64,000 bases of DNA, taken from assembly GCA_011317545.1 (NCBI GenBank), contig WUJK01000009.1:1550001-1614000 (forward strand). Direction: 5' to 3'. Below the pieces are notes generated by a model, which worked only from the letters and a program-made list of their open reading frames with translations, ran no database searches and was not told where the DNA came from. Source of the stretch: Coniella vitis. Lineage: Eukaryota; Ascomycota; Sordariomycetes; Diaporthales; Schizoparmaceae. A program made the position numbers and the translations under genes. Below, piece after piece: positions 24,581-37,399 of this stretch (position 1 is the first letter of the stretch; every line of letters begins with the position of its first letter).

Positions 24581-27500
24581 TCCCGCTACCTCCGCCTAGC
24601 TATTATATAGTATACCTAATACTAAGGCGAAAGCTTACTAAAATAGCCTATTTTATAATAATAGCTTATCCCTAGCCGGCTAAACCGATAATAATACGCT
24701 TTAAAATCGCTATAACTAATCCTTATAGCTATAAAGAGAGCTAGCTATTAATAGCTTAGCGAAAGAGCCGGTTATACCGTAATATAAAAGCTTAGCCCTT
24801 AAACGCTATATTAGCTAGATAAGATTACCTATTAATATATCTATTATATCTTCTTAAAGCTCCTAATTCCCTCTTAATATAAGGTCCGTATACCCGAGGT
24901 AATAGGGCTTACTACCCGCCCTATTAGGGAGAGTATTATATCCCTCTTTATAAAGGTATTTATAAGCTCGTTCCTAGTTATACTTATATAACTAGGGCTT
25001 TAGAGGATAGTTATTAACCGTCCCTCCGTAAGGTATTACTTATAAAAGGCTTAAAAGCTTCGGAAAGCCTATTATAAGGTAATAAGCGTATTACCCTATA
25101 ATCCCTAGATAACTAAGGTGCTATTTATATAGATAAATACCGCTAATAATACCGTTTCTAGCGCTAGCCGTAGTCTTATAAGCGCCCTAACCGCCTTAGC
25201 GTTAAAAACGTATAAGTATTCGTAGAATACCCTAGTAATAATAGTAATAAATACCTTATCCCTTATTATAATATACCTATAGCCTACCTTACGCTTAGGT
25301 CCCTCTTAAACCTTAGAGCTATCCGTATATATTACTATAATATCCGGTAATAGGGTTATATCCTATATATTATAATATATAACTACTTCCTCCTTAGGGT
25401 AATCGATATTAGGGTTTAGTATAATATAGTTAGAATACCGAGGGGTTAATAGGGCTAGCTTAGGTATAATAGGAAAGCTATATATAGCGTTTATAAAGCG
25501 CGTATTAAATACCCTAAGGTTATATCCTATAGGAGCGTATATCCGTTTATATAGGGGGTGCCTTATATTTAATAGAGCGTATTATAAGCCGGCCCGGTAA
25601 ACCGCCGCTCTTAGTATAAGCCTAGCTATAGGGAGGCCCGCTTTATAAAGAGCTATTATTATATATACCGTCCTTTACGCCGGTAATACCCCTTTAGCGC
25701 CCTTTATTAATAATTAATCCGCCTTCTTAACCTATATTATAAGCGTATAGCCCGGTCGAAACTAGGCGTCCGCTATATATATAAGTATCGGGATAAGTAT
25801 TATTATAACCGTTTTATAGAGGGATACTATAAAAGGGCTATATTATACCTTCTTAAGGCTTCTAAGGTAGGCTATAACCTTTATTATCTTATAAACCCTT
25901 TTCTTAATATACCTCCTATTTATAAAACGCCTATTAAACTAGAATCCTAGCTAATAGAAGCTAGCTATTTTAGAATAAGAGGGTATATTAATAATAGGCT
26001 TTATACGGCTACCGCTTATTATAATAGCCGGCTATACCGCCTCCTTATACTTTAAGAAGTAGAAAACTTCCGTTTTCTCCGCTATAAACTATATTATATT
26101 CCTCGAAGCCTAATCGTTAACGCTTATTATATCCGTTTCTAATAGTATTATATTTTTCTCCGTATTATTAGATATACGAAGGAAGAGAATATTATCCGTA
26201 TAATAGAAATACCTATTATTACCCTATAGAATAAGTTTAGAGAGGTAGATTATATATAATACCGGCGAGAGAGGTAAGCCCTAAGGTATACTATATCTTA
26301 CCGAGGAGAAACCTATTATTAACCTATCTAAGCAAACCTATACTAGCCGTATTATTAAGAAGGAGGTTATTAGATTTAATAATAGGAGTAGGAAACTAAG
26401 GATTTATAGCTATATAATTAGTTTATTAAGGAGGACGGTATTAAACGCCCCTTATATATCCTTAGTTATTATTATAATAATTTACCCTTAGGAGAGTATT
26501 AGCTCGATATTATATATAAATATTATTATAAGGTCTATTATAGAGCGTTTTAATAATACCTTATAATATTATAAGTTAAGGACCCCTTTAGTAAGTAGGA
26601 TCTAGGAGAACTTATATACGATTAGCCTCTTAAGCCCCTTAGAAAAGGTAAAAAGGAGAGTAATAGGCTTATATAACCTAGGGCTATCTATATCCCTCTT
26701 ACCTAGCTTAAGGTATATCGATACCTTAGTATAGCGTTAAGGTAGAGGAAAGTAACCTATAATAAGGTAATAGTTATAAAGCCGAATTAAAAGGGGGCTA
26801 ATATTATCCTAATACTCCTTTAATAGGGATACCGAGGTATTATCTACCCCGGGAGAGGTAGATTTAACTCGGATAATATATTCTTCTACCTCCTTAAGTA
26901 TAGCCGTATAATCCTATTAGAAATAGGCTTTAAAGGTATCTTAGCCCTTAAGCAGGTCCCTAACTAGATTATTATCCCTAGAGAACCGCTATAAAATCTT
27001 ATCCTATAATAGGCTCGCTTTCTTAATAGGGTCTTTATATAATATACCGTCCCTATATATAGCGGGGGAGTTTATAGCGGTATAATTAGCTTATATTACC
27101 CCGTTATCCCGAAGATATCTATATCCGAAGCTATTATATCTATCCTACCCTATTAGAAGGCTTGCCGATATATTCGAATAGCCCCTTTAAAGATATTCCT
27201 AGCTATCTAAAACTCCTTCGAATAAATCCGATAATTATATCGGGCCCTAATATACGCTTAGTATACCTCCTTTACCCTATTATCTTATTAAGGGGCTTAG
27301 GAATAGGGTTATAACTACCGCCCTATTACCTTTAGGGCTTTACCTTAGAGGTAATCTAAGCGGGTTACTTAATCGTTTAGAAAAGCTGGGCTCTCTACTT
27401 ATAAAAGAGGCGGTATATTTATTAGCCCTATTTCTAAAAGGCCTTTAAAGGCTAGGAGGGATTATAGGTCTACTTATAGCTATATTAGCTATTCCTAGGG

Positions 27501-28075
27501 GAGCGGAGGATTATTACCGATAGTTATAATAAGAGTCTTATAATTAGAGCTAATATATAGGTTAAGAGTAACCTCCGTAACTATATTTAGAATATTAGAG
27601 AAGATTAAATTAAAAACCCCCCTTCGGATATATATAGGGATACCTAGGGTATTTATAAAGAATATATCTCTAAATAATATCTAATTTTTAACCCGGTTAT
27701 TACCCTTTTCGTTAAGCTTACCTAGCTTATAAGGAGTATAGATTATATTAAAATCGCTCCTAACTACCTATCTTTATATAAGTAAACTATTTAGTATATA
27801 ATCGAGTATTATATCCTCTTTAAGCGCCCGGTAAATATTAATTAAAAAGATACCTAATACCTTTAGCTAGAGTTTATCCCTTATAATAAGGGGCTATTAT
27901 TACTTTATATATAGCTTATAACCCCGTTATATATATATTAGGATCCGGGGCCTATTACCGAGTAACTCTTACTACCTTTCCTTATAATAGGCTATTAAAT
28001 CCCCTCCCTAGTTATCTACCGGCGAGAAAAGCTTATAGATAGGATACCTTTAAGTTCTCGTATTATATATTATAT
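24505..28075 (-). pseudogene. L1 copy 3 ORF2 (EN-RT-RNase H)
   Basis: Reverse-strand counterpart of ORF2 in copy 1. Landmarks in mirrored order are the C-terminal Cys/His region near 24620-24680, RNase H near 25130-25340, RT with its YxDD-type site near 26195, and endonuclease near 27540-27780. There is no TRIM here: the site matching 12661 is uninterrupted near 26475. All catalytic regions carry RIP changes. Confidence 0.75.
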
Positions 28076-28264
28076 ACGGCTCCTAGACCTATATAATATT
28101 TACCCCCTACTTAGTATAAAGTATTAGTAGTATAATATAGGTAGACTATTTCTTCCCTATATTCGCTTAGGTAATCGTAAGAAAAGCCCCCCGGCTATCG
28201 GAAGGGTATATCCTACTTATATATAGGGGGAGTAATAGTATTTAAGCCCCCCTAGGAGCTAAGG

Positions 28265-29383
28265 ATTATAACTATATCGTTATCGTCCTTAACTATATCC
28301 GCCGGGGGTATAAGCTCTCTCCCTATAATAAGGCTAAGACCCTCCGGAAGTAGTATATTAGCCGGGTTAAGCTATAAACGCTATTATAAGCCGGTCGGCG
28401 GTATATAATCGCGGATATTATTATAAAGCCGCTTCCGGGAAGGGCCTTCGATAAATAGCTCTTCTATAAGCTTAGTAAGGGATTAAGGCTTCCGCTAACT
28501 ATTAATAATATCTATAGCTATATTTATATCGTTATAGCGGGCCTTACCTATATTCCTAATCCTCTTAAGCTTAGAGATAAACGGGTAATAAAGCTATCTA
28601 TTAACTATTATAGGGGCGGTAGTATAATTAAGGTAGCTAAAGCGGACCGGCTTATAGTAATTAGTATACCTAGGGGGAAGTATATAAACCTCCCCTTCCT
28701 AAGTATATTAAGCGTTAGAGTAGGTAGGGTACCGCCTACTCCTTATATAACGCTTAGTTAAGTAATAGTTAAAATAGCTGTCTATATAGAAAGAAAGCTT
28801 CTCTATCTTCTATATTAGCCGGGTATAGGGTAGGTTAAAGACCTAGAAGGGTTATACTTTATATAAAAAGGATACTAGCTAGGTAGTAATACCTATAATA
28901 GGGTTATATCCGTTTATAGAAAGCCTATAGGAAATAAGCTCGACTCCCGTCTATATTATAGCCTCCTCCCGGATATACTCTATAGGAGAAACCCTCTAAT
29001 AGGTAAAGGGGTTATAAAGCTCCCTTAGAACCCCGGTCGCTATATAGGTAACCTAGGTCTATAGTACGGTCGCCGAGGATACCTATATTAGCTCTAGCAG
29101 CTTATTCTTTAAAGGGTTAGCGAGAAGCCTATCCCGAACCTCCTTACTAATAAAGTATAAAGCCTAGCCGGTAGGGGTTTTAGTAACTACCGCTATATTA
29201 ATTATAAGGATCTAAAGCCGAATACAGATACCTAGCTTAAATCCCTAGAGGGATAAGCCTATAAGCGTATTATAAGGGGCAGCCCTAAGGAGGATCCTTA
29301 TATCCTATCCCTACTACCGGCTATATTAAGGGCCGGATTTTCGAGTATAGCGAGCCGGCTCCGCCGGGAGCCTAGCGGCCGCG
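28265..29383 (-). pseudogene. L1 copy 3 ORF1, truncated
   Basis: Mirror of ORF1 in copy 1, from the acidic tail near 28270 to the middle of the ORF. The beginning of ORF1 and the 5' untranslated region are lost at the LTR C junction. Confidence 0.5.
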
Positions 29384-29996
29384 TAAAAGACTATAAAACG
29401 CTTACGTAATATATAAGAGAGTCTATAATATAATAATATACTATAATATATATATATACTAAGTTATAGCTATATATATACTCTAATAAGCTTGAAAAGA
29501 GCTAAAGAAAGTAAAAGAGCTTAAAGAACGCTAATTCGTCTCTTTTAACAAACTTTCTTTAATATCATAATAACTAAACGAGTATATAAGCTATTACTAA
29601 TATAATTATAACTAGTATAGAGTATATATATATATACCAATATAAAATATATAACGTTGATTACGTAAGAAATAACGTCAGCAGAAGGTTCTAGAAAGTA
29701 CGTGGACTTTTCAGGCTACGTAAGCCTTCACCACTACTTTGCCACTCGGCAGAATATATTATTCTACTACCTAATAATAGGAATAACTAAAGATACGGAT
29801 TTATAATATATATTATAAATTAAAGAATAGAAGGCTCTAGAAGATAGCTATAGAATAACTATAAATATAGCTATTCCCTCCCGACGAAAGGAATAGCAAT
29901 AGACGCAAGCAAGCACTTCGATATAATATAACTACTATTAACCCTCTTCTTTAGCCCCTCGATCCTCTTTATTATTATATATTATAACCTCCAATA
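29384..29996 (+). mobile_element. solo Copia-type LTR, copy C, joining L1 to Gypsy
   Basis: This 613-bp LTR begins taaaagacta and ends cctccaata. The pentamers are ccgcg on the left and tacta on the right, so there is no duplication. The left flank is L1 ORF1 and the right flank is Gypsy RT, two unrelated elements, which points to ectopic LTR recombination rather than simple insertion. The heat-shock-like motif is intact at 29683-29697. Confidence 0.85.
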
Positions 29997-30960
29997 TACT
30001 AAGATCTTATTATAATAAAAAATTTATAAAATTATTATAATATACTATTAATATTCTTAAATTCTTTTTAAATAGATAAGGATATTATCTAAATAGATAA
30101 TTATAAAATAGACGATATATTCTTATAAGATAAAGTTTATTATTTCTTAGAATAATATTAAAGCGTTAATAAGTCCGAATAACATAATAAGGTATTTAAA
30201 ATATCTTTAATATATTCTAAACGTTATCTTTTATTCTTCTCCGAGTTTAATACGAATATATATATATATCTTTCCTTAAGGTTAAGGGCTATAAATTATT
30301 AGATTCCTCGGAGTTTATCTCTAAATTCTTTGAAGATAGGTAGTAAATACCGATTTATAATAATAATATTATTAAATTATCGATAATTAAAATATAATTA
30401 TAATCTACTATTTTTTTAATATAAATAGGATTCGATATCCTATAAGTAAGTACGATAATCGAATATAACCTTTCTTAAGATTTTTATCTAAATACTCCCG
30501 GAATACCTTAAGTTTATCTTTATCGAATTTATAAATAGGAAAGAACTTCGGTTCTTCTCCTTCTTTTAATAATATTTCGTAATTATAGAGTCTATATTCT
30601 AATAACCTATTATCGAATTTTATTTAGAATAGTTTTATAAACTTTCGATACTCTTCTAATATACCGGAGAGGTTTCTAAATATATCTTTATCTTATATAA
30701 TTATTATTATAAGGAGATATCGTTATAAATATTTTATTCCTTCTTAAATTTATTATAATAATATATCCTATTATCTATTCGATCCTATTATTTTATACCC
30801 TAGTCTATTTTATTCCTTAGTTTTTTAGATATTTATTATTATTAAATCCTTCTTTATAAGCTATTAAGGTTTATTATATCTTTTAATAGTTATTATTTTA
30901 GCTTTTCTTGATTTAAAAGTATTATTAAATTCGTTTAAGCCCTATTTATCTTAATATTAT
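29997..30960 (-). pseudogene. Gypsy RT fragment, inverted
   Basis: On the minus strand this matches roughly 6060-7010 of the plus-strand Gypsy, from the region before RT through the palm. It includes a counterpart of LDLKEGYIYI near 30250-30290. It is similar enough to be the same or a sister family. No other Gypsy domain is present. Confidence 0.7.
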
Positions 30961-33900
30961 TTATTATTATTATTATTATATTATACTCCGTTCTATTTAA
31001 ATTATCTAATATCCGGAACTTCTTCCTTTCTTATCTAATAAGAAACCGAATATTAGAGAAAAACCTATATATAATAATCCTTGCCTGAATCCCTGATTCC
31101 GGAAGTACCTGTGAGTTATATATTAGCAGGAGGGGGAAATATACTTTTAAGTCTTCGTACGTTTCTGTACAATATCAAGTATTATAAGAGATTAAGAGGG
31201 ATTACCCTATTACCAAAAGTAATACTTAGATTTATAACTAAAGACTATAAGGAAACTATCTAATATTAAGCCGTAAACTCCTATCCTTATATCCTTCCGT
31301 TATAGTGCTTATTAATATATAGCTTATTGATACTTACTAGTGCTTACTGATATTCTAGTAAGCAGTGGTAATCTCTAGTAATCCAATATAGCACTTTAGA
31401 CCCTAACCCTGATTATACTACTCTGTATTCTTATATAAGAGATCCCTATCGGTCCGTTAAGGTTCCGATTTGCTAGCATATAGTTGCGCTGGCCTATTCC
31501 TGTAACCTGCATATTCATGGGTTATAACACTATAGCTATACTTATTTATCGCTATATAGATATAGCGTTTACTTCTCGTTCTCCTCGTTTAACTAATAAT
31601 TCTTATTAACTAAGCTAGTTAAGTATATATTATTCCTTACCTCCTCTTTTATCCCTCTTTATATCCTACGCCGAGTATCGCCCCGGCTATAATATAGTTT
31701 ACTAGCGAAAAAGCTATTATTCTCCCGCTTCCTAATAACTATTTCGCTATTATATCTATAATATTAAAGTTAGTTATTAGCGTATTATAATATATATATA
31801 ATAATAGCGGAATCGCTACTTTTTTATAGCTATATATTATATTTAAGCTTATTAATAATTCTTCTTTAGGTAATCTAGAATAATATATTTTATTATCTCT
31901 ATTTTTCCGTGGGAGTAAAGCGATATTATTATAATAAGGACCCTATATTTGAGTAAATATACTTTTAGATTAAAATACTTAATCCTAAGTTATAATAGGG
32001 TTAAGGATTTATACTTCCTAAGCCCTATATAATAGTTAGGGGTATTAATAAACCTTAAGTTTATAATTATATCCGTAGGAATATTACTTCTTTATAAGGT
32101 TAACGCCGCTTTATAATAATTTCATTATTTATATTATCTCCTTTCTATTATATCTAGCTATTTATAAAGCCCTTTTTATAATTGTTCGCTTAATATATCT
32201 TAGGTATATAAAGGCTATATTAATATAGCTTTTATACCGTTACCCTTTTATCTCTCTATACTATAATTAGATTTTAAGCTTATAGGAGTTTCGCTTTATC
32301 CTCTTCTTACTTCTCCTTTATAGCTATTATATATATATCGAGATATACCGGTAATAATAAGTATCCGGCCTCCGTTTTAAATAGGTATTTCAGCGTAGTT
32401 TTATATATACTTATAACTATATATAAGTATTATATTTATACTACTTCTAAACTATATATAATACCCTTCGCCTTCCTATCTTTATTGTATTAATACTAAA
32501 CTATAGCTCTATATATTATAGCGCTTTATATAGCTATTATATTAACCTACTTTATATAATCGCTATTATAACCCTATATAGATATTATAATCCTTATAAG
32601 TATATATTTCTAGGTTTCTATCTTTTTCTTAAGTTCCTTAAGATATTTTCGCTATCTTAGCTTCCTATCTAGCTATATACTAAGGAATTATACTAATTCC
32701 GCTACCTTAATATATATATCGCCTAATTATATACTCTTTATAAGATTTTAGTATATCCTAATAAAATATTCAAGTTCACTTTTCTAAAGGGCGAATTTTA
32801 TCCTATATCTTCTTAATTATAACTTATAAATTATATATATATTATATAATAGCCTGTAGTTCTCTTCTATTATTATATTTATTATAAAAATATTCGTATT
32901 ATTAATAAAACCTATTATTAATACTCTAATCGCTTTAAGCTTCCTGTATAGCGATAAGATATATAATATAAAAAGGATAAGGAATAATAATATCCTTATA
33001 AGATTCCTATATATATCTTTTATAGCGAAAATACTATTTTATCGAAGTAGAATATTATAATTCTTTCCGATAGATAGCTCTTAACTTATTATACTACCTA
33101 TTTAAAGAAACCCTTTCTCTTTAATATTTTAATTATCCTTTTATATACTATATAGTTAAAAGCTCTTATAATATCTAGTTAAAGAAGGGTTATTATTAAC
33201 TTACGATTCTACGCTATAAATACTACTTTAGTAACGATTTAAACTATAAGATCCGTTAAGCATATTATATAATTACTTATTTACCCTTTAAATAATAGGT
33301 TTTACTCCTCCGCTATATTTATGATATAGTTTCCTACCGCTTTTTTTATAACCTTCCCGATATAGCTTAAATAATATAATTAATTAATATACGGCGGCTT
33401 TCCGCTATTCCTCTTTTATTTTCTTTAGCTTCTAAAGAATTAATACTTTAGCTTTATAGAAGTATTATAGAAAGTATATTAATTAAAAGCTTATATTTAT
33501 AATATTAGCTAATATCTAGGCTAATACCGGCTTATATATCTTTAGAAAACTAGTTAGGATATTATCCGGTCCGGTTATTCTCTATAATTTAGAATTTCGT
33601 AGGATTTATATTACTTTTTTAGTATTTATACTTTTATATATCTTAAAATATATTATATTAGGTTCTTTACCGATATCCGAAAGGTTTACTTCGGGGTTTA
33701 GGAAGAACTTTACTATTAGAATACTACTTTTCCCTTTATATTAAATATAAGGTATTCTATCCAGGTCTTCGAAAAGGGGTAATTAAGGGTTTAGCTTTAA
33801 TAGATAGCTCTTTATTCTAACCTATTTGTCGAAAGTTTATAAGTTATTTATATTCTATAAAGTCTTTATTATTATATAGTATTAGCTTATCCTCTATATA

Positions 33901-35143
33901 TTTGTAATTATCTTCTTTTAAACCGCTACCTTTTTATTTACCTCCCTTATAATATATATATTTAATATTATAATAAAGCTATATCTTATCTACTTTACTA
34001 TAGCTATCGCTTATATTATATCCCCTATTTACTAATGGTTATAGATTTTGTAAATAATTACTCTTTTCTTTATTATTTTATTAATTATTCTATATATCTA
34101 TTCTATTAATATATTAGTATAATCTTCTAATTATACTAGAGTTTTAATCTTACCTAGATCTTTAATAAGGTTATTCGCTATCGCTTAGATTATTATTAAG
34201 TTTATATCCTTCCATCTTTAGATTTCCTTCTTGAGGAAGCGGACTTCTCTTATATCTTCTATATAAATAAGCTATACTTTATAATATAAACCTACCTATT
34301 TAAGCGGTATTTCTTATAGCTAATCGATATTATTAGTTACTTATATAAGGTTTATAATTAAGGGTTATTCTATTCCTCTCCTCCTAATAATTCTACTATA
34401 TAATATTACTAGATCTAAGCATTATTATTATATTAATATAAGGAGGTTGCCAATTTATATTAATATCCCACCTTCCTTATCATATAGGGAATAATATATA
34501 TTAAAATCGCTTATTAATATAATACGTTTTTGCTATTCTATTAATATAAGTTCGGATAATAAGTATGTTTTATATAAGCTAGAATCTAGCTTTAAATAGA
34601 CCGTTTATATATAAAGCCCCGATTTAAACTCTATTATCGCTTAATTATATCCTATATACTATTCCTATACTATTAGTTCAAAGCGTTTATATATAAAGAT
34701 TATAGCTCTACCTTAACCTATTTATACCTAATTATATAATATTATTATTATAACCGATACCTACTTTTTTATAACGTTTATTTATAGTTTCTATAATATT
34801 ATTATATCCGGCTATTCCTCCGTTATTAATACTAATTAGGTATACACCCTATTACCTATTATATTCTAAAATAATATTATAACTATTATAAGGTAGGGGG
34901 TTAAGTAGAATTTATAATAAAACTATTAAAATACAATATATTATTTAATCTACCCCTTTATTATATTTCTTCCCGTAATAGTATTAATTTCTTTCTCGAT
35001 ATTAGTTAAAATATATTTACTATTCCCCCTATAAATTCGCTATTTAGCCGTTATATTAATATATCGACTTTAAACCCTTATAATCGATATCAATATATAT
35101 CTCTCGCCCTATTCCTTTATACTAATATTACCGGGTAGTTCTT
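30961..35143 (-). mobile_element. L2 copy c, 3' part (separated from its 5' part by an inversion)
   Basis: The minus-strand reading starts at 35143 with aagaactaccc, just after the ORF1 knuckles. It proceeds through endonuclease (34700-35100) and RT to the 3' end, a run of ATA units near 30961-30985. In RT the catalytic region reads GFINNTNIF near 32886-32912 where FxDD is expected, so both Asp are lost. A solo LTR of another family lies at 31070-31529. The matching 5' part is now at 36739-39211 in the opposite direction. Joined, the two give an L2 of roughly 4.9 kb. Confidence 0.75.
31070..31529 (-). mobile_element. solo LTR of a second LTR-element family
   Basis: This 460-bp insertion sits in the L2 3' region, flanked by exact pentamers ctata at 31065-31069 and 31530-31534. 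Ends on the plus strand are tataataatcc and gggttataaca, i.e. TG...CA once RIP of the first TG is allowed for. Read on the minus strand it starts tgttataaccc and has a TATA-like cttatataagaat about a fifth of the way in. It keeps many CA/TG steps. A 60-codon open frame inside it (31081-31263) is incidental. Confidence 0.8.
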
Positions 35144-35887
35144 TATAAGACTATATAACTATATATAAGAATGCTTACGTAATATAAAATATCTATTTTA
35201 TAGCTATAACACTATAATATGCCTATATACTAAAGTTATAGCTATATAACTATAAGACTATATAACTATATATAAGAATGCTTACGTAATATAAAATATC
35301 TATTTTATAACTATAACACTATAATATGCCTATATACTAAAGTTATAGCTATATAACTACCCAAATAAGCTTAAAATAAGCAAAAGAAAGCAGAAGAATT
35401 TAAAATCTCTCAATTAAACACTTTTAAATAACTTTCGCTAATATCTTAATAACTAGACGGGTATATAAGCTATAACTAATATATTTATAATCAGTATAGG
35501 GTATATATCTATATACTATAATAAAATATATAGGGTTGATTACGTAAGAAATGACGTCAGCAGAAGGTGCTAGAAGATACTCGAATCTTTCAAGCCGCGT
35601 AATCACTTGCCACACTCGCCACGCGGAAGAATATATCTCTCCAGTCCTTACCAACTGGAATAACTAAATAATACGCATTTATAATCAATATTATAAATCA
35701 ATTAAAAGAAGATTCGAGAATATAGCTTAAGAATAACTATAAATATAGGGATTCCTTCCGACTTAAAGATAGATAGTAAGAAGCAAGTTAAATAAGCACT
35801 TCGATATAATATAACCACTATTAACCCTCTTCTTTATTCTTTAATCCCCTCGATCCTCTTTACTATTATATATTATAACCTCCAACA
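35144..35887 (+). mobile_element. Copia-type LTR, copy G, with internal tandem duplication
   Basis: This 744-bp LTR belongs to a variant subfamily shared with copy F (39212-39847). It is longer because its first 107 bp are repeated in tandem: 35144-35250 and 35251-35357. The flanking pentamers are ttctt (35139-35143) and gcggt (35888-35892). They do not match each other but match copy F's flanks in reverse complement, which marks it as an inversion breakpoint. Copies F and G share an identical-looking core, including a 76-codon frame that differs at only two residues and is probably not a gene. Confidence 0.9.
35552..35559. promoter_or_regulatory. CRE-type bZIP site in LTR G
   Basis: The palindrome tgacgtca, a full CRE/ATF-type site, lies about 10 bases after ttacgtaa (35540-35547), another bZIP-type palindrome. 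Both keep their CA/TG. The same pair is in copy F at 39539-39546; other copies have near-matches such as tgacgtta. Function is inferred from motif only. Confidence 0.45.
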
Positions 35888-36738
35888 GCGGTATTATTAT
35901 AATAGAAACTTTATATCTAAATAAATATACTTTTAAACTAATTCATTTAATCCCGAATTATAATAGAATTAAGGATTTATACTTTCTAAGCTTTATATAA
36001 TAGTTAAAGATATTAATAGATCTTAAGTTTCTAACTATATTTATAGGGATATTATTTGTTTATAAAGATAATATTACTTTATTATAATCCTCTTATTTAT
36101 ATTATCTCCTTTCTATTATATCTAGCTATTTATCTAGCCCTTCTTATAGTTTCTCGCTTAATATATCTTAGGTATATAAGGGCTATATTAATATAGCTCT
36201 TACGCCGGTTACCCTTTTATTTACTTATATTATAATAATGTTATAAGCTTATAAGAATATCGCTTTATCTTCCTACCTCTCCTTTATAGCTATTATATAT
36301 ATACCGAGATATACCGGTAATAATATATATCCGGCCTCCGCTTTAAATATATATTTCGATATAGTTTTATATACGCTTATAACCGTATATAAATATTATA
36401 TTTATATTATTTCTAAGCTATATATTATACCCTTCGCTATTATATCTCTATTATACTAATATTAGATTAATATAATAGCGCTTTATATCGCTATTATATA
36501 AACGTACCTTATATAATCGCTATTATAACCCTATATAGATACTATAATCCTTATAAATATATACTTTTAGGTTTCTATCTTCTTTTTAAATTCCTTAAAA
36601 TATCTTCACTATTTTAGCTTTCTATCTAACTATATATTAAGGAATCGTATTTATTCTACCCGCTTGATTCATAGATCGCTTAATTATAAACTCTTTATAT
36701 AACTTTAATATATCCTAATAAAGTATATAGAAAATTAC
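35888..36738 (-). mobile_element. L2 copy d, 3' half, within the inverted segment
   Basis: This sequence parallels 31930-32770 of L2 copy c, the region downstream of RT. It is truncated at 36738, where it abuts the natural 5' end of L2 at 36739. Undoing the inversion makes it plus-strand and joins it to 39848-40345, with duplication accgc on both sides of the intervening LTR. Confidence 0.7.
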
Positions 36739-36782
36739 CGAACTCGAGGAGACTCGACGATTATAACCGATAAAAGCACTAA

Positions 36783-37399
36783 TATAAGACTATAAAACGC
36801 TTACGTAATATATAAGAGAGTTTATAATATAATAATATACTATAATATATATATATACTAAGTTATAGCTATATATATACTCTAATAAGCTTGAAAAGAG
36901 CTAAAGAAAGTAAAAGAGCTTAAAGAACGCTAATTTGTCTCTTCTAACAAACTTTCTTCAATATCTTAATAACTAAACGAGTATATAAGCTATTACTAAT
37001 ATAATTATAACTATTATAGAATATATATATATATACTAATATAAAATATAAAACGTTGATTACGTAAGCAATAACGTCAGCAGAAGGTTCTAGAAAGTAC
37101 GTAGACTTTTCAGGCTACGTAAGCCTTCACCACCACTTTGCCACTCGGCAGAATATATTATTCCACTACCTAATAATAGGAATAACTAAAGATATGGATT
37201 TATAATATATATTATAAATCAAAGTATAGAAGGCTCTAGAAGATAGCTATAGAATAACTATAAATATAGCTATTCCCTCCCGACGAAAGGAATAGCAATA
37301 GAAGCAAGCAAGCAAGCACTTCGATATAATATAACTACTATTAACCCTCTTCTTTAGCCCCTCGATCCTCTTTACTATTATATATTATAACCTCCAACA
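36783..37399 (+). mobile_element. solo Copia-type LTR, copy D
   Basis: 617 bp, beginning tataagacta and ending cctccaaca. Flanking pentamers are actaa (36778-36782) and actag (37400-37404), one mismatch of the kind RIP makes. It interrupts the L2 5' region 44 bases after the L2 start. Confidence 0.9.
37082..37096 (+). promoter_or_regulatory. heat-shock-element motif in LTR D
   Basis: agaaggttctagaaa fits the three-unit heat-shock element nGAAnnTTCnnGAAn exactly. It lies a few bases after a CRE-like acgtca. The same 15 bases are at 29683-29697 (C) and, on the other strand, 21219-21233 (B), 38705-38719 (E), 51796-51810 (H) and 58516-58530 (J). Copy A (3513-3527) has lost the third unit, and the variant copies F, G and I have imperfect versions. 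Response to heat is inferred from the motif. Confidence 0.5.

Larger units (their letters stand above)
21749..29383 (-). mobile_element. inverted L1 copy 3, 5'-truncated
   Basis: It starts on the plus strand with the reversed AAAT tail and conserved end, and continues with 3' noncoding sequence, the convergent frame, ORF2 and part of ORF1. It is nearly collinear with copy 1 in reverse. It stops in ORF1 at the edge of LTR C, beyond which lies Gypsy sequence, so about 0.6-0.7 kb of the 5' end is missing. Together with copy 1 it forms a very large inverted repeat with a 3.9-kb spacer. Confidence 0.85.

Noticed and set aside
31081..31263. 60-codon open frame beginning near a solo LTR edge
   Set aside because: It lies wholly inside the 460-bp LTR defined by ctata duplications; no other support for coding.
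31001..31534. Tandem or clustered repeats as a CRISPR array
   Set aside because: The repeated words (gcttact, gtaagca) are short and irregular, without spacers of even length, and the sequence is eukaryotic transposon DNA.
35424..35654. 76-codon frame, nearly the same as one at 39444-39674
   Set aside because: Both are inside LTRs F and G. Their similarity reflects the recent common origin of the two LTRs, not protein conservation; other family LTRs do not keep the frame open.
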